NCBI RefSeq assembly: GCF_000254135.1
Contig: NZ_AINS01000011.1
Coordinates: 1-64,000, forward strand
From: Campylobacter coli LMG 9860
Lineage (GTDB): Bacteria; Campylobacterota; Campylobacteria; Campylobacterales; Campylobacteraceae
DNA: 64,000 nt
Direction of reading: 5' to 3'
The notes below the pieces were generated by a model. It was not told where the DNA came from. It saw only the letters and a program-made list of their open reading frames with translations, and did not search any database. Shown here one piece after another: positions 41,781-51,246 of the stretch; within the stretch, counting starts at the first letter, position 1; each line of letters starts with the position of its first letter. The position numbers and the translations under genes are program-made.

Positions 41781-41853
41781 AAATAATACACAAGGAAATG
41801 AAAAATTGATTTTTTTAAAAATGAAATGATTTGGGAGTTAATAAAGAATATAT
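41773..41853 (+). pseudogene. Remnant of a second copy of the preceding small gene
   Basis: The sequence starting ATG 41773 encodes NENNTQGNEK and, after a shift, FKNEMIWELIKNI, echoing TNNNTEIKEQ and DEIIWEGKKDI at the start of the gene at 41149. Stops follow at once. It looks like a decayed tandem copy. Confidence 0.5.
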
Positions 41854-41900
41854 AAATTTTTAAAAATAATGCTTTTTTATAAAGTTTTAAGAGCTTTTTT

Positions 41901-42011
41901 ATATTTTTATTTTAGTAAAAAAGTGTTAAAATTTAAGCTTTACAATACAAAGGCTTAGATAATGCAAAATATCCATTTTATCGGTATAGGCGGTATAGGA
42001 ATTTCCGCTTT
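41901..42011 (+). repeat. murC: Right copy of the murC 5' duplication
   Basis: The intact copy of the segment repeated at 40546-40631. It contains the murC -10 box and first 16-17 codons. Confidence 0.9.
41927..41932 (+). promoter_or_regulatory. Putative sigma70 -10 box for murC
   Basis: TAAAAT preceded by a T-rich stretch (41895-41914), 35 bases before the murC ATG. TACAAT at 41941 is an alternative. Confidence 0.4.
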
Positions 42012-43257
42012 AGCAAGATTTTTAAAAGAAAAAGGCTTTAAGATTAGCGGGAGTGATCTTAAAGAAAGCAAAATTACCAAAGAACTAGAAAAAGAAGGGG
42101 TTAAGGTCAGCATCCCTCATCATAAAGACAATATTTTAAATAAAGATTTAGTTATTTATTCTGCCGCTATCAAAGAAGAAAATCCTGAATTTAAACACGC
42201 TAAAGAATTAGGCATTGAATGCCTTTCACGCAAGGAGGCCTTACCTCTTATCTTAGAAGATAAGCGCGTTTTTGCAGTTGCAGGAGCACATGGAAAAAGC
42301 ACAACTTCAAGTATTTTGGCTTCTTTGCTTGATGATGCTTCTGTGATCATCGGAGCGATTTTAAAAGAATTTGGTTCAAATATGATTTATAAAGAAAGTC
42401 AAAACCTGGTTTTTGAAGCTGATGAGAGCGATAGTTCTTTTTTAAATTCAAATCCTTATTTGGCTATAGTTACTAATGCAGAAGCAGAGCATTTAGATCA
42501 TTATGGCAATGAAGTTTCAAAACTCCATCATGCTTATACGCAGTTTTTAGATGTGGCTAAAATTCGCGTGATTAATGCTGAAGATGAGTTTTTGAAAAAT
42601 TATAAAAATGAGTCAATCAAACTTTATCCAAGTAAAGATATCAAAAACTGCACCATGTGTATAGAAAATTTCAAACCTTTTACAAGCTTTGAGTTGAAAG
42701 ATTTAGGTGAATTTAAGGTTTTTGGCATGGGATATCATTTAGCCCTTGATGCGTCTTTGGCGATTTTGGCGGCTCTAAATTTTTTAGATATAGAAATGAT
42801 AAGAACTAGGCTTAAAAATTATCAAGGTATTAAAAAGCGTTTTGATATTTTACATGCTGATGAAAATTTGGTTTTAATTGATGATTATGGTCATCATCCT
42901 ACCGAAATAAAAGCGACTTTAAGCGCAGCACAAGAATACGCAAAATTAGGTAGATATAAAAAAATCACAGCTATCTTTGAACCCCACCGCTACACGCGTT
43001 TGGCTACAAATTTAAAGGAATTTGCAAAGGCTTTTGAAGGTGTTGATGAGCTTGTAATTTTACCTGTTTATGCCGCAGGAGAAGAGCCTATAGAACTTGA
43101 TTTAAAAGCGGTTTTTCCTAAGGCTTTATTTGTAGAAGATATTAAAAGAGAGGGTAAATTTTTGGTGGCTTCTAAGGGGCAGGTTTTTGAAGAAGGGCTT
43201 ATTATAGGTTTTGGCGCAGGAGATATCAGTAATAAATTAAGGCAAAAAAATGAGTAG
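41962..43257 (+). CDS. murC: UDP-N-acetylmuramate-L-alanine ligase
   Basis: Adds the first amino acid of the peptidoglycan stem. The N-terminus IHFIGIGGIGISALARFL binds UDP-MurNAc, the ATP loop is GAHGKSTTSS (about 109-118), followed by EADESDSSFL and the C-terminal domain with DDYGHHPTEIKATL and FEPHRYTRL. Its 431 residues are normal. It opens the run murC-small membrane protein-mutS2-R-M enzyme with short overlaps. Its 5' end is the source of the duplicate at 40546. Confidence 0.97.
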   Translation: MQNIHFIGIGGIGISALARFLKEKGFKISGSDLKESKITKELEKEGVKVSIPHHKDNILNKDLVIYSAAIKEENPEFKHAKELGIECLSRKEALPLILEDKRVFAVAGAHGKSTTSSILASLLDDASVIIGAILKEFGSNMIYKESQNLVFEADESDSSFLNSNPYLAIVTNAEAEHLDHYGNEVSKLHHAYTQFLDVAKIRVINAEDEFLKNYKNESIKLYPSKDIKNCTMCIENFKPFTSFELKDLGEFKVFGMGYHLALDASLAILAALNFLDIEMIRTRLKNYQGIKKRFDILHADENLVLIDDYGHHPTEIKATLSAAQEYAKLGRYKKITAIFEPHRYTRLATNLKEFAKAFEGVDELVILPVYAAGEEPIELDLKAVFPKALFVEDIKREGKFLVASKGQVFEEGLIIGFGAGDISNKLRQKNE

Positions 43258-43600
43258 GTTTTTTTTATATCTTTTAATTATTTTAATTTTAGCCTTAATC
43301 ACTTTTGCTTTGCGTGAAAAATTAGGCAAAAAAACTAAACCTTTTTTTGGTATTTTGCTTGTGATTTTTATTGTTTTAGCGGTATTTTTTGAATTTGAAA
43401 ACACGCAAAAAAGTCATTTAAGAACAGATATTATCGTAGCTTTTAATCAAAATAAAAATATTTTATGTAAAGATATAAATATCTCTAAAGCTTATTTTAA
43501 TTACGAATTTGGGACAGGAAGCTTTATATCAAAGGATAATAATCAAAGCTTTAATTCGTTGATTATCGATATTAGAGATTGTAGGTTAAACGATGAATGA
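43250..43600 (+). CDS. Small membrane protein
   Basis: A 116-residue protein with two N-terminal hydrophobic segments (about 4-20 and 31-47) and a periplasmic or cytoplasmic tail of about 65 residues with a Cys pair (LCKDI, DIRDC). It overlaps murC by eight bases and mutS2 by eight. No family is recognised; conservation of this placement in C. jejuni suggests a real gene. Confidence 0.8.
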   Translation: MSRFFLYLLIILILALITFALREKLGKKTKPFFGILLVIFIVLAVFFEFENTQKSHLRTDIIVAFNQNKNILCKDINISKAYFNYEFGTGSFISKDNNQSFNSLIIDIRDCRLNDE

Positions 43601-45800
43601 TACAAAAGAAGAATTGATCTCAAAGCTTGATTTAAACAGCTATTTAGAAGAGTTTAAAGCCCTTTTTGCAAGAGATAAGGAGATTTTTTTGCAAGGAGAT
43701 TCTAACCTTCATTTTAAACGCATACATGAGCTTTGTGAGGTGGAATTTCCTACTATGCCAGAGCTTAGCAATCTTGATAAAGCCTTAGTACATTTAAGTA
43801 AGCAAGGAATTTTACATTTAGATGAAATCTTTGAATTTGTAAAAATTTTTCGTTATTTTGAAAAGTTAAAAAAAATAAAACTAGGAACAAATTTAGACTC
43901 TTGGCTACAAAAGATAGAATTTGTTAGCGGGGCTTTGGAGCTTTGTTTGAATTTCGATGAAAAAGGGGAATTAAAAGAAAGCTTAGATGAAAGACTTGTA
44001 AATCTTAATGCCGCTCTAAGATTAAAAAATGAAAGCATAATAGCTGAGTTTAAGAAATTTTGCTATACAAAAGCTTTAATGCCTTATCTTATCGATACAC
44101 AAATCCATCTTATAAACAATCTTGAAGCCTTGCTTGTAAGAGGTGGGTTTAATCACGCTATTAAAGCAAAAATCATAGGTAGAAGTAGTGGCGGTGGCTT
44201 TTATATCGTGCCTTTAAGTGTTGAAAATTTGCAAAATGATATAGAAAAAATCAAAAATCAAAAAGAAGAAATTTATTATGAATACGCTAAAAATTTCTCA
44301 GCTTTTTTAGCAAAAAATCTACCTTTTTTAAAATTTATCAATACAGCCTTTGATCTTTTTGACCATTATAGTGCTAGAGTTTTGCTTGCTAAAAAAAGGG
44401 ATTTTGAATTTATTTTGTGCGATCAAAGTACGGATTTAGTGCTTAAAAATTTCGCCCATCCTGCCTTAAAAAATCCAAAAAGCGTGAGTTTGGAATTTAA
44501 AAAACAAGTTTTAATCATCACAGGGGTAAATGCAGGCGGAAAATCCATGCTTTTAAAATCCATGCTAAGCGCAGCATTTTTAGCTAAACATCTTTTGCCT
44601 ATGCATATAAAAGCAAGTGAAAGTAAAATCGGTACTTTTAAAGAATTTGATGCCATCATAGAAGATCCGCAAAATGTTAAAAACGACATTTCAACTTTTG
44701 CAGGAAGAATGTTGCACTTTTCCAGGCTTTTTTCTAAGAAAAATTTGCTTTTAGGTATCGATGAAATAGAGCTTGGAACAGATTTTGAAGAAGCGGCTTG
44801 TTTGTATAGTGTGTTGATTTCAAAACTCATAGCTAATAATCTTAAAATCATCATTACTACACACCACAAACGCCTTGCCATGCTTTTAGCAAAAAATGAG
44901 CAAGTTGAACTCATCGCTGCCTTATATGATGAAGAGCTTTCACGCCCAAAATACGAGTTTTTAAAAGGCACCATAGGAAAATCTTATGCCTTTGAAACCG
45001 CTTTGCGTTATCAGATTCCGCCGAATTTAGTTAGCGAGGCTAAAAAGCTTTATGGCGAGGATAAAGAAAATTTAGAAGAGCTTGTGGGTAAAAATATCAA
45101 TCTTGAATTAGAACTAAAAGCTAAGCTTGAAAATATCGAGAAAAAAGAGCAAAAAGTCGATGAAATTTTACTTTCCTTAAAAGAGCAAAAAGAAAAAAAT
45201 GAACAAGAATTTCGTACGAGTTTGAGAAATTTAGAATTTAAATTTCACAAAGCCATAGAAGAAGCTAAAAAAACCATACAGCTTAAAGATATGAAAGACA
45301 AGCAAAGAAGTCTTAATAAAGCCAATGAACTTAAAAAAGAAATCATCTTGCCAAGTATGGAGCAAAACGAAGAATTGCGTGTGGGGGATTTTGTAAAATA
45401 TGAAAAAATTAAGGGTAAAATCATAAGCATTTCTAAAAACGATGCTATGGTTGAAAGTGATGGGATCAAACTTCGTGTGCCTTTAAAACTGCTTAAAAAA
45501 AGTACTCCTACACCTAAAATAAGTCCAAAAACAAGTATTAGTGTAACAAAACCTAGCAATCTAAGCGTTAGCTTGGATTTGCATGGGCTTAGGAGTGATG
45601 AAGCTGTTTCAAGGCTTGATAAATTTATTTCAGATGCTTTGCTTGCAGGCTTTGATGAAGTTTTAGTTTACCATGGTATAGGAACAGGAAAGCTTGCCTT
45701 TGCTGTAAGAGAGTTTTTGAAAACTCATAAAAGTGTCAAGGGCTTTAATGACGCACCGATCAATCAAGGTGGCTTTGGTGCTAAGGTGGTGAGATTATAA
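43593..45800 (+). CDS. mutS2: MutS2-type ATPase/nuclease
   Basis: MutS-related protein acting on recombination intermediates or collided ribosomes in other bacteria. The ATPase has Walker A ITGVNAGGKSMLLKS (about 308-322) and Walker B LLLGIDEIELGTD. A long coiled coil (about 500-590) precedes the Smr nuclease domain with LDLHGLRSDEA and VYHGIGTGKL near the C-terminus. The 735 residues match the family. Eight bases separate it from the R-M gene. Confidence 0.95.
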   Translation: MNDTKEELISKLDLNSYLEEFKALFARDKEIFLQGDSNLHFKRIHELCEVEFPTMPELSNLDKALVHLSKQGILHLDEIFEFVKIFRYFEKLKKIKLGTNLDSWLQKIEFVSGALELCLNFDEKGELKESLDERLVNLNAALRLKNESIIAEFKKFCYTKALMPYLIDTQIHLINNLEALLVRGGFNHAIKAKIIGRSSGGGFYIVPLSVENLQNDIEKIKNQKEEIYYEYAKNFSAFLAKNLPFLKFINTAFDLFDHYSARVLLAKKRDFEFILCDQSTDLVLKNFAHPALKNPKSVSLEFKKQVLIITGVNAGGKSMLLKSMLSAAFLAKHLLPMHIKASESKIGTFKEFDAIIEDPQNVKNDISTFAGRMLHFSRLFSKKNLLLGIDEIELGTDFEEAACLYSVLISKLIANNLKIIITTHHKRLAMLLAKNEQVELIAALYDEELSRPKYEFLKGTIGKSYAFETALRYQIPPNLVSEAKKLYGEDKENLEELVGKNINLELELKAKLENIEKKEQKVDEILLSLKEQKEKNEQEFRTSLRNLEFKFHKAIEEAKKTIQLKDMKDKQRSLNKANELKKEIILPSMEQNEELRVGDFVKYEKIKGKIISISKNDAMVESDGIKLRVPLKLLKKSTPTPKISPKTSISVTKPSNLSVSLDLHGLRSDEAVSRLDKFISDALLAGFDEVLVYHGIGTGKLAFAVREFLKTHKSVKGFNDAPINQGGFGAKVVRL

Positions 45801-45808
45801 GGAAATAA

Positions 45809-48800
45809 ATGATTACAAAAGATAATTTAAAACAAGTTCTAGAAAACTTAGGCTTTAAAAATAAAAATGAAAATTATGTAAAAACAATCAATAATTACAC
45901 ACTTTTAATAGATTATAAAAACCAAAGTATTAATTACCCAAAAGAAATAAAAATTCACGATAAAACTACTTCTAATTTTTCACACCCTGAAAATTTTGTA
46001 GTTTTTGAATGTGTGCATAGACTTTTAGAAAAAGGTTATAAGGCTGAACATTTAGAGTTAGAGCCAAAATGGAATCTTGGTAGGGATAAAAAAGGTGGTA
46101 AGGCTGATATTTTAGTAAAGGATAATGAAAAAAATCCTTATTTGATTATAGAATGTAAAACCACAGATTCTAAAAATAGTGAATTTATAAAAGAATGGAA
46201 TAGAATGCAAGAAGATGGCGGGCAGCTTTTTTCTTATTTTCAGCAAGAAAAAGGTGTAAAATATCTTTGTCTTTATACAAGTGATTTTAGCGATAAGTTA
46301 GAATATAAAAATTACATCATACAAGCTTATGATAACGAAGAATATCTAAAAGAAAAGGAATTACAAAATTCTTATAAAAAATCTAATAACAATATAGAAC
46401 TTTTTAAAACTTGGAAAGAAAGTTATGAACTGCAATATTTTAAACAAGGTATTTTTGAAGCAAATGTCAATGCTTATAAAATTTTAGAAATTACTCCAAC
46501 TTTTGATAATCTTAAGGAACTTAAAGAAGAAGGTAAATATCACGAATTTGCAAAAATTTTACGCAAGCATAATATATCAGGCAAGGAAAATGCCTTTGAT
46601 AAACTTGTAAATATTTTTCTTTGTAAAATCTATGATGAAACTTTTAATAAAAACAATCTCAAATTTGGATATTTTGGTGTAATGGCAGATACTTATGCAA
46701 ATATGCAAGATAGATTAATGTGGCTTTATAAAGAAGCTATGAAAGAATTTTTAGGAGAGAAAATTACCTTTGTATCTAATGAAGATATAGAAAAAGACTT
46801 TAAGCAATTAAAGATAAAAACTTTAAAAGAAGTAATGCAAAATTACATCAAAGAATTAAAATTTTATTCAAATAATGATTTTGCATTTTTAGAAGTGCAT
46901 AATAAAGAATTATTTTTAAAAAATGCACTTGTATTAAAAGAAATAGTAGAGCTTTTTGCAAATTACAAGCTTACCCAAAACTCTACAAATCAATTTTTAG
47001 GCAATCTTTTTGAACTTTTTTTGCAAAAAGGTATGAAGCAAGATGAAGGGCAGTTTTTTACCCCTATTCAAATTTGTGAATTTATTATGTATTCTTTACC
47101 GCTTCAAGAAATGTTAAACAAAAACTCTAAAGCTTTAAGGGTGATTGATTATGCTTGTGGTGCTGGACATTTTTTAAACACCTATGCCAATGAGCTTAAG
47201 CGTTATCTAACAGAAGATGAGCTTAAAGAGCATTATAAAAATATTTATGGTATTGAAAAAGAGTATCGCTTAAGTAAGGTTTCTAAGGTATCAAGTGCAA
47301 TGTATGGGCAAAATGAAATCAATATTTTATACGCTGATGCACTTGCTTCTTTTGAATTAGCAAATACAAATAATTTAGAAGGAGAAAAAGCAAAACCACA
47401 AATAGAATCAAATAGTTTTGATTTGCTTATAGCAAATCCGCCTTATTCTGTAAAAGGATTTTTAGAAACTTTAAGTGATAAATCTAAGAATACCTATAAA
47501 CTTTTCAACGATGATATAAACATGGAAACAAATAATTCTATTGAATGCTTTTTTTGTGAGCGAGCAAATCAAATTTTAAATGATAATGCTAAAGCTGCTA
47601 TTATCTTACCAAGTTCTATTTTAAATAAAGATTCTATTTATAAAAATACAAGAGAAATATTATTTCAAAATTTTGATTTTATTGCCATTGTAGAGCTAGG
47701 TAATCAAACATTTGGAGCAACAGGGACAAATACGATTATTTTATTTTTACGCAAAAAAGAAACTTTTAAACAAGAAAATCATCTTATTTCTCAAGATTAT
47801 AGTTTGATTAAAGAACGCATAGAAACTGAAAATTTAAAAGACAATGAAAACTTTTATCAAAATTATCTAAGTGCGTATTGTGATTTTAGAAAATTTGATA
47901 AAGAGCTTTATAGCAATTTTTTAAATGGTAATTTAGATTCTAAACTTGCAGAGCTAGAAGCCTTTAAAGATTATTGCAATGCATTTAGGCAAACAAGCGA
48001 TTATAAAAGACTTAAAGAATCTAAAATTTATAAAGAAAGTAAAGATAAGCAAGATTTAGAAGATAAAGCCTTTTTAGCTTATGCTCAGGCAATAGAAAAG
48101 GATAAATTGCTTTATTTTTGTCTAAGTCTTAATCAAGAAGTCTTAATCATAAAATCCCCAAGTGATATAAAAGAACAAAAGAAATTTTTAGGTTATGAGT
48201 GGAGTAATAGAAAAGGTGATGAAGGTTTAAAAGAATTGCACGAGCCTTATTTGAGCCCACTTTTTGAAAGAGGCAATCCACAAAATGAAACTAAGCTTAA
48301 TACTTTAATCTACAAATCTTTTTTAAATACGCTTGATGTTATCCCGCAAGAATTGCAGATTTATGCTACAAAAGCAAGGCTTGTTGATATGATGGATTTT
48401 GAAAAAGTGGAATTTAATAAAGCTATAAGTTTAAATCCTAGCAATTCAACGCAAAGTGAGATGTCTAATCCTTTTATAAATTCTAAATTTGAGTTAGTAA
48501 GACTTAAAGATTTTGTATTAGATATTCAAACCGCAAAGCGTCCTAGTGGTGGTGTCGGCAAATATGAAAACGGTGCACTGAGTCTTGGTGGAGAACATAT
48601 AGACAATAAAAGTGGGTATATCAAATTAGATAATCCTAAGTATGTACCAATAGAATTTTATGAAAGTTTTGCGTTGCAAGATAAAGGAATTATAAAACAA
48701 TTTGATATTTTAATATGTAAAGATGGTGCATTAACTGGAAAAATTGCAATGGTGCGTAATGAATTTATTAGGAAATCTGCAATGATTAATGAGCATATTT

Positions 48801-49903
48801 TTTTATTGCGTTGTGATAATATAGCAAAACAAAAATATTTATTTTATATATTACATTCTTATAGTGGACAACAAGCTTTAAAATCTAAAATTACAGGTTC
48901 GGCTCAAGGCGGAATCAATAAAACAAATTTAGAATCTATTTTAATACCAAATGCAGACTTTGAGATTCAAAAGCAAATCGTGGCAGAATGTGAAAAGGTA
49001 GAAGAGCAGTATAACACAATAAGAATGAGTGTAGAAGAGTATCAAAATTTAATCAAGGCAATACTTCAAAAATGCGGTATTATAGATGATGGGGGGGGGT
49101 ATGAGCTAAATTCTATTTTAGAAAATTTGCAAAAATTAGAATTTAAGCTTGATTTTAATCTTTTGCTTTCGCTAATTGAAGAACAAATCAGTCATTCTGA
49201 AGTATTAGTTGAAGAAACTCAAAGCAAGGAAAGAAAGCAAGATTTTAATGCTTTTAAAAACTTTTCTAAAACTATACAAGAGCTTTTACAAACTCTCTCA
49301 ACTCCACCAAAAGATGGCTGGAAGAGAATTTCTTTAAAGAATGAACAATATATAGAACTTAATCCTAGCAAAAAAGAAATATCAAAACTTGATGAAAATA
49401 TGCTTGTCTCATTTATAGAAATGGCTAGTGTTTCAGATAAGGGTTATATTCAAAGTAAGATAGATAGGTCATTAAACGAAGTAAGAAAAGGCTACACATA
49501 TTTTATAGAAAATGATATTTTGATTGCAAAAATTACTCCTTGCATGGAAAATGGTAAATGTGCTATCGCAAAAAATCTAACAAATAACATAGGTTTTGGT
49601 AGCACAGAATTTCATATTTTTAGAGCAAAAACAGGGCTTGATAGTAGTTTCTTATTCTATAATCTAAATCAACAAAATATAAGAGAAAAAGCAGCTCTTG
49701 CTATGACTGGAGCAAGTGGACATAAAAGAGTTCCTATAAGTTTTTATGAAAATCTTACAATCCCACTCCCACCGTTAGAAATTCAAGAAAAAATTGTTCA
49801 AAACATTGAATTAGTAGAACAACAAATTGATTTTCTTAATCTTAAATTAGAATTTTTAGAAAAAGAAAAAGAAAAAATCTTGCAAAAATATTTATTTTCT
49901 TAA
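45809..49903 (+). CDS. CjeI-like restriction-modification enzyme (nuclease, N6-adenine methylase and specificity in one chain)
   Basis: A 1364-residue type IIG/IIB-style polypeptide. Residues 1-320 hold a PD-(D/E)xK nuclease (ADILVK near 97, IIECK near 113). The methylase core has DYACGAGHF (about 447) and the catalytic NPPY (about 542). Two target-recognition halves follow: about 890-1085 (VRLKDFVLDIQTAKRPSGG) and 1170-1364 (WKRISLKNEQYIELNPSKK), each with a type I S-like ending. An in-frame G9 tract at codons 1095-1097 separates them. It sits at the place where C. jejuni carries cjeI. The recognition sequence cannot be read. Confidence 0.9.
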   Translation: MITKDNLKQVLENLGFKNKNENYVKTINNYTLLIDYKNQSINYPKEIKIHDKTTSNFSHPENFVVFECVHRLLEKGYKAEHLELEPKWNLGRDKKGGKADILVKDNEKNPYLIIECKTTDSKNSEFIKEWNRMQEDGGQLFSYFQQEKGVKYLCLYTSDFSDKLEYKNYIIQAYDNEEYLKEKELQNSYKKSNNNIELFKTWKESYELQYFKQGIFEANVNAYKILEITPTFDNLKELKEEGKYHEFAKILRKHNISGKENAFDKLVNIFLCKIYDETFNKNNLKFGYFGVMADTYANMQDRLMWLYKEAMKEFLGEKITFVSNEDIEKDFKQLKIKTLKEVMQNYIKELKFYSNNDFAFLEVHNKELFLKNALVLKEIVELFANYKLTQNSTNQFLGNLFELFLQKGMKQDEGQFFTPIQICEFIMYSLPLQEMLNKNSKALRVIDYACGAGHFLNTYANELKRYLTEDELKEHYKNIYGIEKEYRLSKVSKVSSAMYGQNEINILYADALASFELANTNNLEGEKAKPQIESNSFDLLIANPPYSVKGFLETLSDKSKNTYKLFNDDINMETNNSIECFFCERANQILNDNAKAAIILPSSILNKDSIYKNTREILFQNFDFIAIVELGNQTFGATGTNTIILFLRKKETFKQENHLISQDYSLIKERIETENLKDNENFYQNYLSAYCDFRKFDKELYSNFLNGNLDSKLAELEAFKDYCNAFRQTSDYKRLKESKIYKESKDKQDLEDKAFLAYAQAIEKDKLLYFCLSLNQEVLIIKSPSDIKEQKKFLGYEWSNRKGDEGLKELHEPYLSPLFERGNPQNETKLNTLIYKSFLNTLDVIPQELQIYATKARLVDMMDFEKVEFNKAISLNPSNSTQSEMSNPFINSKFELVRLKDFVLDIQTAKRPSGGVGKYENGALSLGGEHIDNKSGYIKLDNPKYVPIEFYESFALQDKGIIKQFDILICKDGALTGKIAMVRNEFIRKSAMINEHIFLLRCDNIAKQKYLFYILHSYSGQQALKSKITGSAQGGINKTNLESILIPNADFEIQKQIVAECEKVEEQYNTIRMSVEEYQNLIKAILQKCGIIDDGGGYELNSILENLQKLEFKLDFNLLLSLIEEQISHSEVLVEETQSKERKQDFNAFKNFSKTIQELLQTLSTPPKDGWKRISLKNEQYIELNPSKKEISKLDENMLVSFIEMASVSDKGYIQSKIDRSLNEVRKGYTYFIENDILIAKITPCMENGKCAIAKNLTNNIGFGSTEFHIFRAKTGLDSSFLFYNLNQQNIREKAALAMTGASGHKRVPISFYENLTIPLPPLEIQEKIVQNIELVEQQIDFLNLKLEFLEKEKEKILQKYLFS
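49091..49099 (+). repeat. G9 homopolymer between two target-recognition domains
   Basis: Nine G encode three Gly in IIDDGGGYEL. With G10 the frame reads GTA TGA right after the tract; with G8 it reads ATG AGC TAA. Both stop within a few codons and leave about 1,100 residues with nuclease, methylase and the first recognition domain. Confidence 0.95.
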
Positions 49904-49912
49904 AGCATTTTT

Positions 49913-49945
49913 CGCTAAACTTTGTAAATTTTATAAGGTTTAGCG
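49913..49945 (+). promoter_or_regulatory. Hairpin over the sir2 ribosome binding site
   Basis: CGCTAAAC (49913-49920) pairs with GTTTAGCG (49938-49945), and the inner bases can extend the stem with some G-U pairs. The AAGG ribosome site (49935-49938) is inside the stem and the ATG follows directly. It may act as terminator for the R-M gene or limit sir2 translation. Confidence 0.6.
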
Positions 49946-50647
49946 ATGAAAAACATTATGATATTAAGCGGAGCGGGTTTGTCTGCTCCAAGTGGGCTTA
50001 AAACTTTTAGAGACAATGATGGACTTTGGGAAGAATACGATGTGATGGAGGTTTGCTCTGCAACAGGTTTTAGAAAAAATCCTAAAAAAGTACTTGATTT
50101 TTACGATGCAAGAAGGGCACAACTTCAAAATGTAAAGCCAAATCATGCTCATGAAAAAATCGCACAGTTAAAAGAAAAATGGGGTAAAAACCTTTTTGTC
50201 ATCACGCAAAATGTAGATGATTTGCTAGAGCGTGCAGGGTGTAAAGATGTAGTACATTTGCATGGCTTTTTGCCCGAACTTCGTTGCCTAAAATGTGAAG
50301 GAATTTTTAATATAGGCTATGAAAAATTCATAGATAAACAATGTCCAAAATGCAAAAGTAAGGATTTAAGACACAATATAGTCATGTTTGAAGAGCAAGC
50401 TCCTGCTTATGCTACGCTTTATTCTTTACTTCATCAAACTTCATTATTTATTAGCATAGGCACAAGTGGGGCGGTTTTGCCTGTAGGGCGTTATGCTTCA
50501 ATGTGCGAAAAAAGTATTTTAAATATCTACGAAAAAGATGCGAATTTAGAGCGATATTTTGATAAAATCTATATAGAAGATATTATAAGCGCTATTGATA
50601 AAATCGCACTTGATATAGAAAATTTTATGAAAGATGGTAATGTTTGA
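49946..50647 (+). CDS. NAD-dependent protein deacylase, Sir2/CobB family
   Basis: Removes acyl groups from Lys using NAD. The NAD-binding GAGLSAPSGLKTFRDNDGLW, the catalytic HLHG preceded by TQNVDDLLERAG, and four zinc Cys (CLKCEG, CPKCKS) are all present in 233 residues. The size fits a housekeeping CobB-type sirtuin and shows no extra domain of the defence-type Sir2 proteins. It follows the R-M gene and a hairpin, and overlaps the exporter gene by eight bases. Confidence 0.94.
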   Translation: MKNIMILSGAGLSAPSGLKTFRDNDGLWEEYDVMEVCSATGFRKNPKKVLDFYDARRAQLQNVKPNHAHEKIAQLKEKWGKNLFVITQNVDDLLERAGCKDVVHLHGFLPELRCLKCEGIFNIGYEKFIDKQCPKCKSKDLRHNIVMFEEQAPAYATLYSLLHQTSLFISIGTSGAVLPVGRYASMCEKSILNIYEKDANLERYFDKIYIEDIISAIDKIALDIENFMKDGNV

Positions 50648-51242
50648 TTCTTTTTTAAGTGGAGTTTTTTTGGGCTTTGGAGTGAGTGTGCCTTTTGGAC
50701 CTGTAAATATTTTGATTTTAACTTATGCACTAAAAGCTTTTAAAAATTCCATAGCTGTAGGACTTGGAGCATTTAGTATAGATATGCTTTATCTTTTTTT
50801 GCTTCAATTTGGGCTTTTAAATTTCTTAGACAATGTCATTTTTATGCGTTTTTTGGCGATTTTTGGTTTTTGTTTTTTAACTTATATGGCTTATTTGATG
50901 TTAAAAAAGAAAAATGAAGATTTGCATTTGGATCAGCATAAAGATTTTAAAGAAAGTCTTTTAAAAAGCTATGTTAAAGGTATCATTTTAAATGGCTCTA
51001 ATCCTTATGTGATAGGTTTTTGGCTTAGTGCTACAGGCATAGTTTTAAGCAATCAACACGCTTATTCTACGATACTGGGGCTTGTTGTTGCTATTCTTTT
51101 TTGGATAGGTGCTTTAGCTTTTGTTGTCGCAAAATACAGCTATCTTTTTAGTGCAAAGGTGATTCGTATCATCAATATAGTTTCAGCTTTGATTATAGAG
51201 TATTTCGCTCTGAGTTTATTATACAAAACTTTTATAGGATAA
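50640..51242 (+). CDS. LysE-family amino acid exporter
   Basis: An integral membrane protein of about 200 residues with six hydrophobic segments. The N-terminal [19 protein letters not shown] is the LysE/RhtB signature. ATG 50640 is used; ATG 50634 adds two residues. The substrate is unknown. It overlaps the sirtuin gene and lies four bases before dapE, so the three are probably co-transcribed. Confidence 0.88.
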   Translation: MFDSFLSGVFLGFGVSVPFGPVNILILTYALKAFKNSIAVGLGAFSIDMLYLFLLQFGLLNFLDNVIFMRFLAIFGFCFLTYMAYLMLKKKNEDLHLDQHKDFKESLLKSYVKGIILNGSNPYVIGFWLSATGIVLSNQHAYSTILGLVVAILFWIGALAFVVAKYSYLFSAKVIRIINIVSALIIEYFALSLLYKTFIG

Positions 51243-51246
51243 AAAA

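Noticed and set aside
44423-44974. 183-codon open frame antisense to mutS2
   Set aside because: It has Ser/Leu-rich shadow composition, no ribosome site and lies wholly inside mutS2.
49946-50647. The Sir2 protein as an NAD-depleting defence gene
   Set aside because: It has the four zinc Cys, the HG catalytic pair and the length of a CobB-type deacylase, with no effector or sensor domain, and is part of a conserved gene order.
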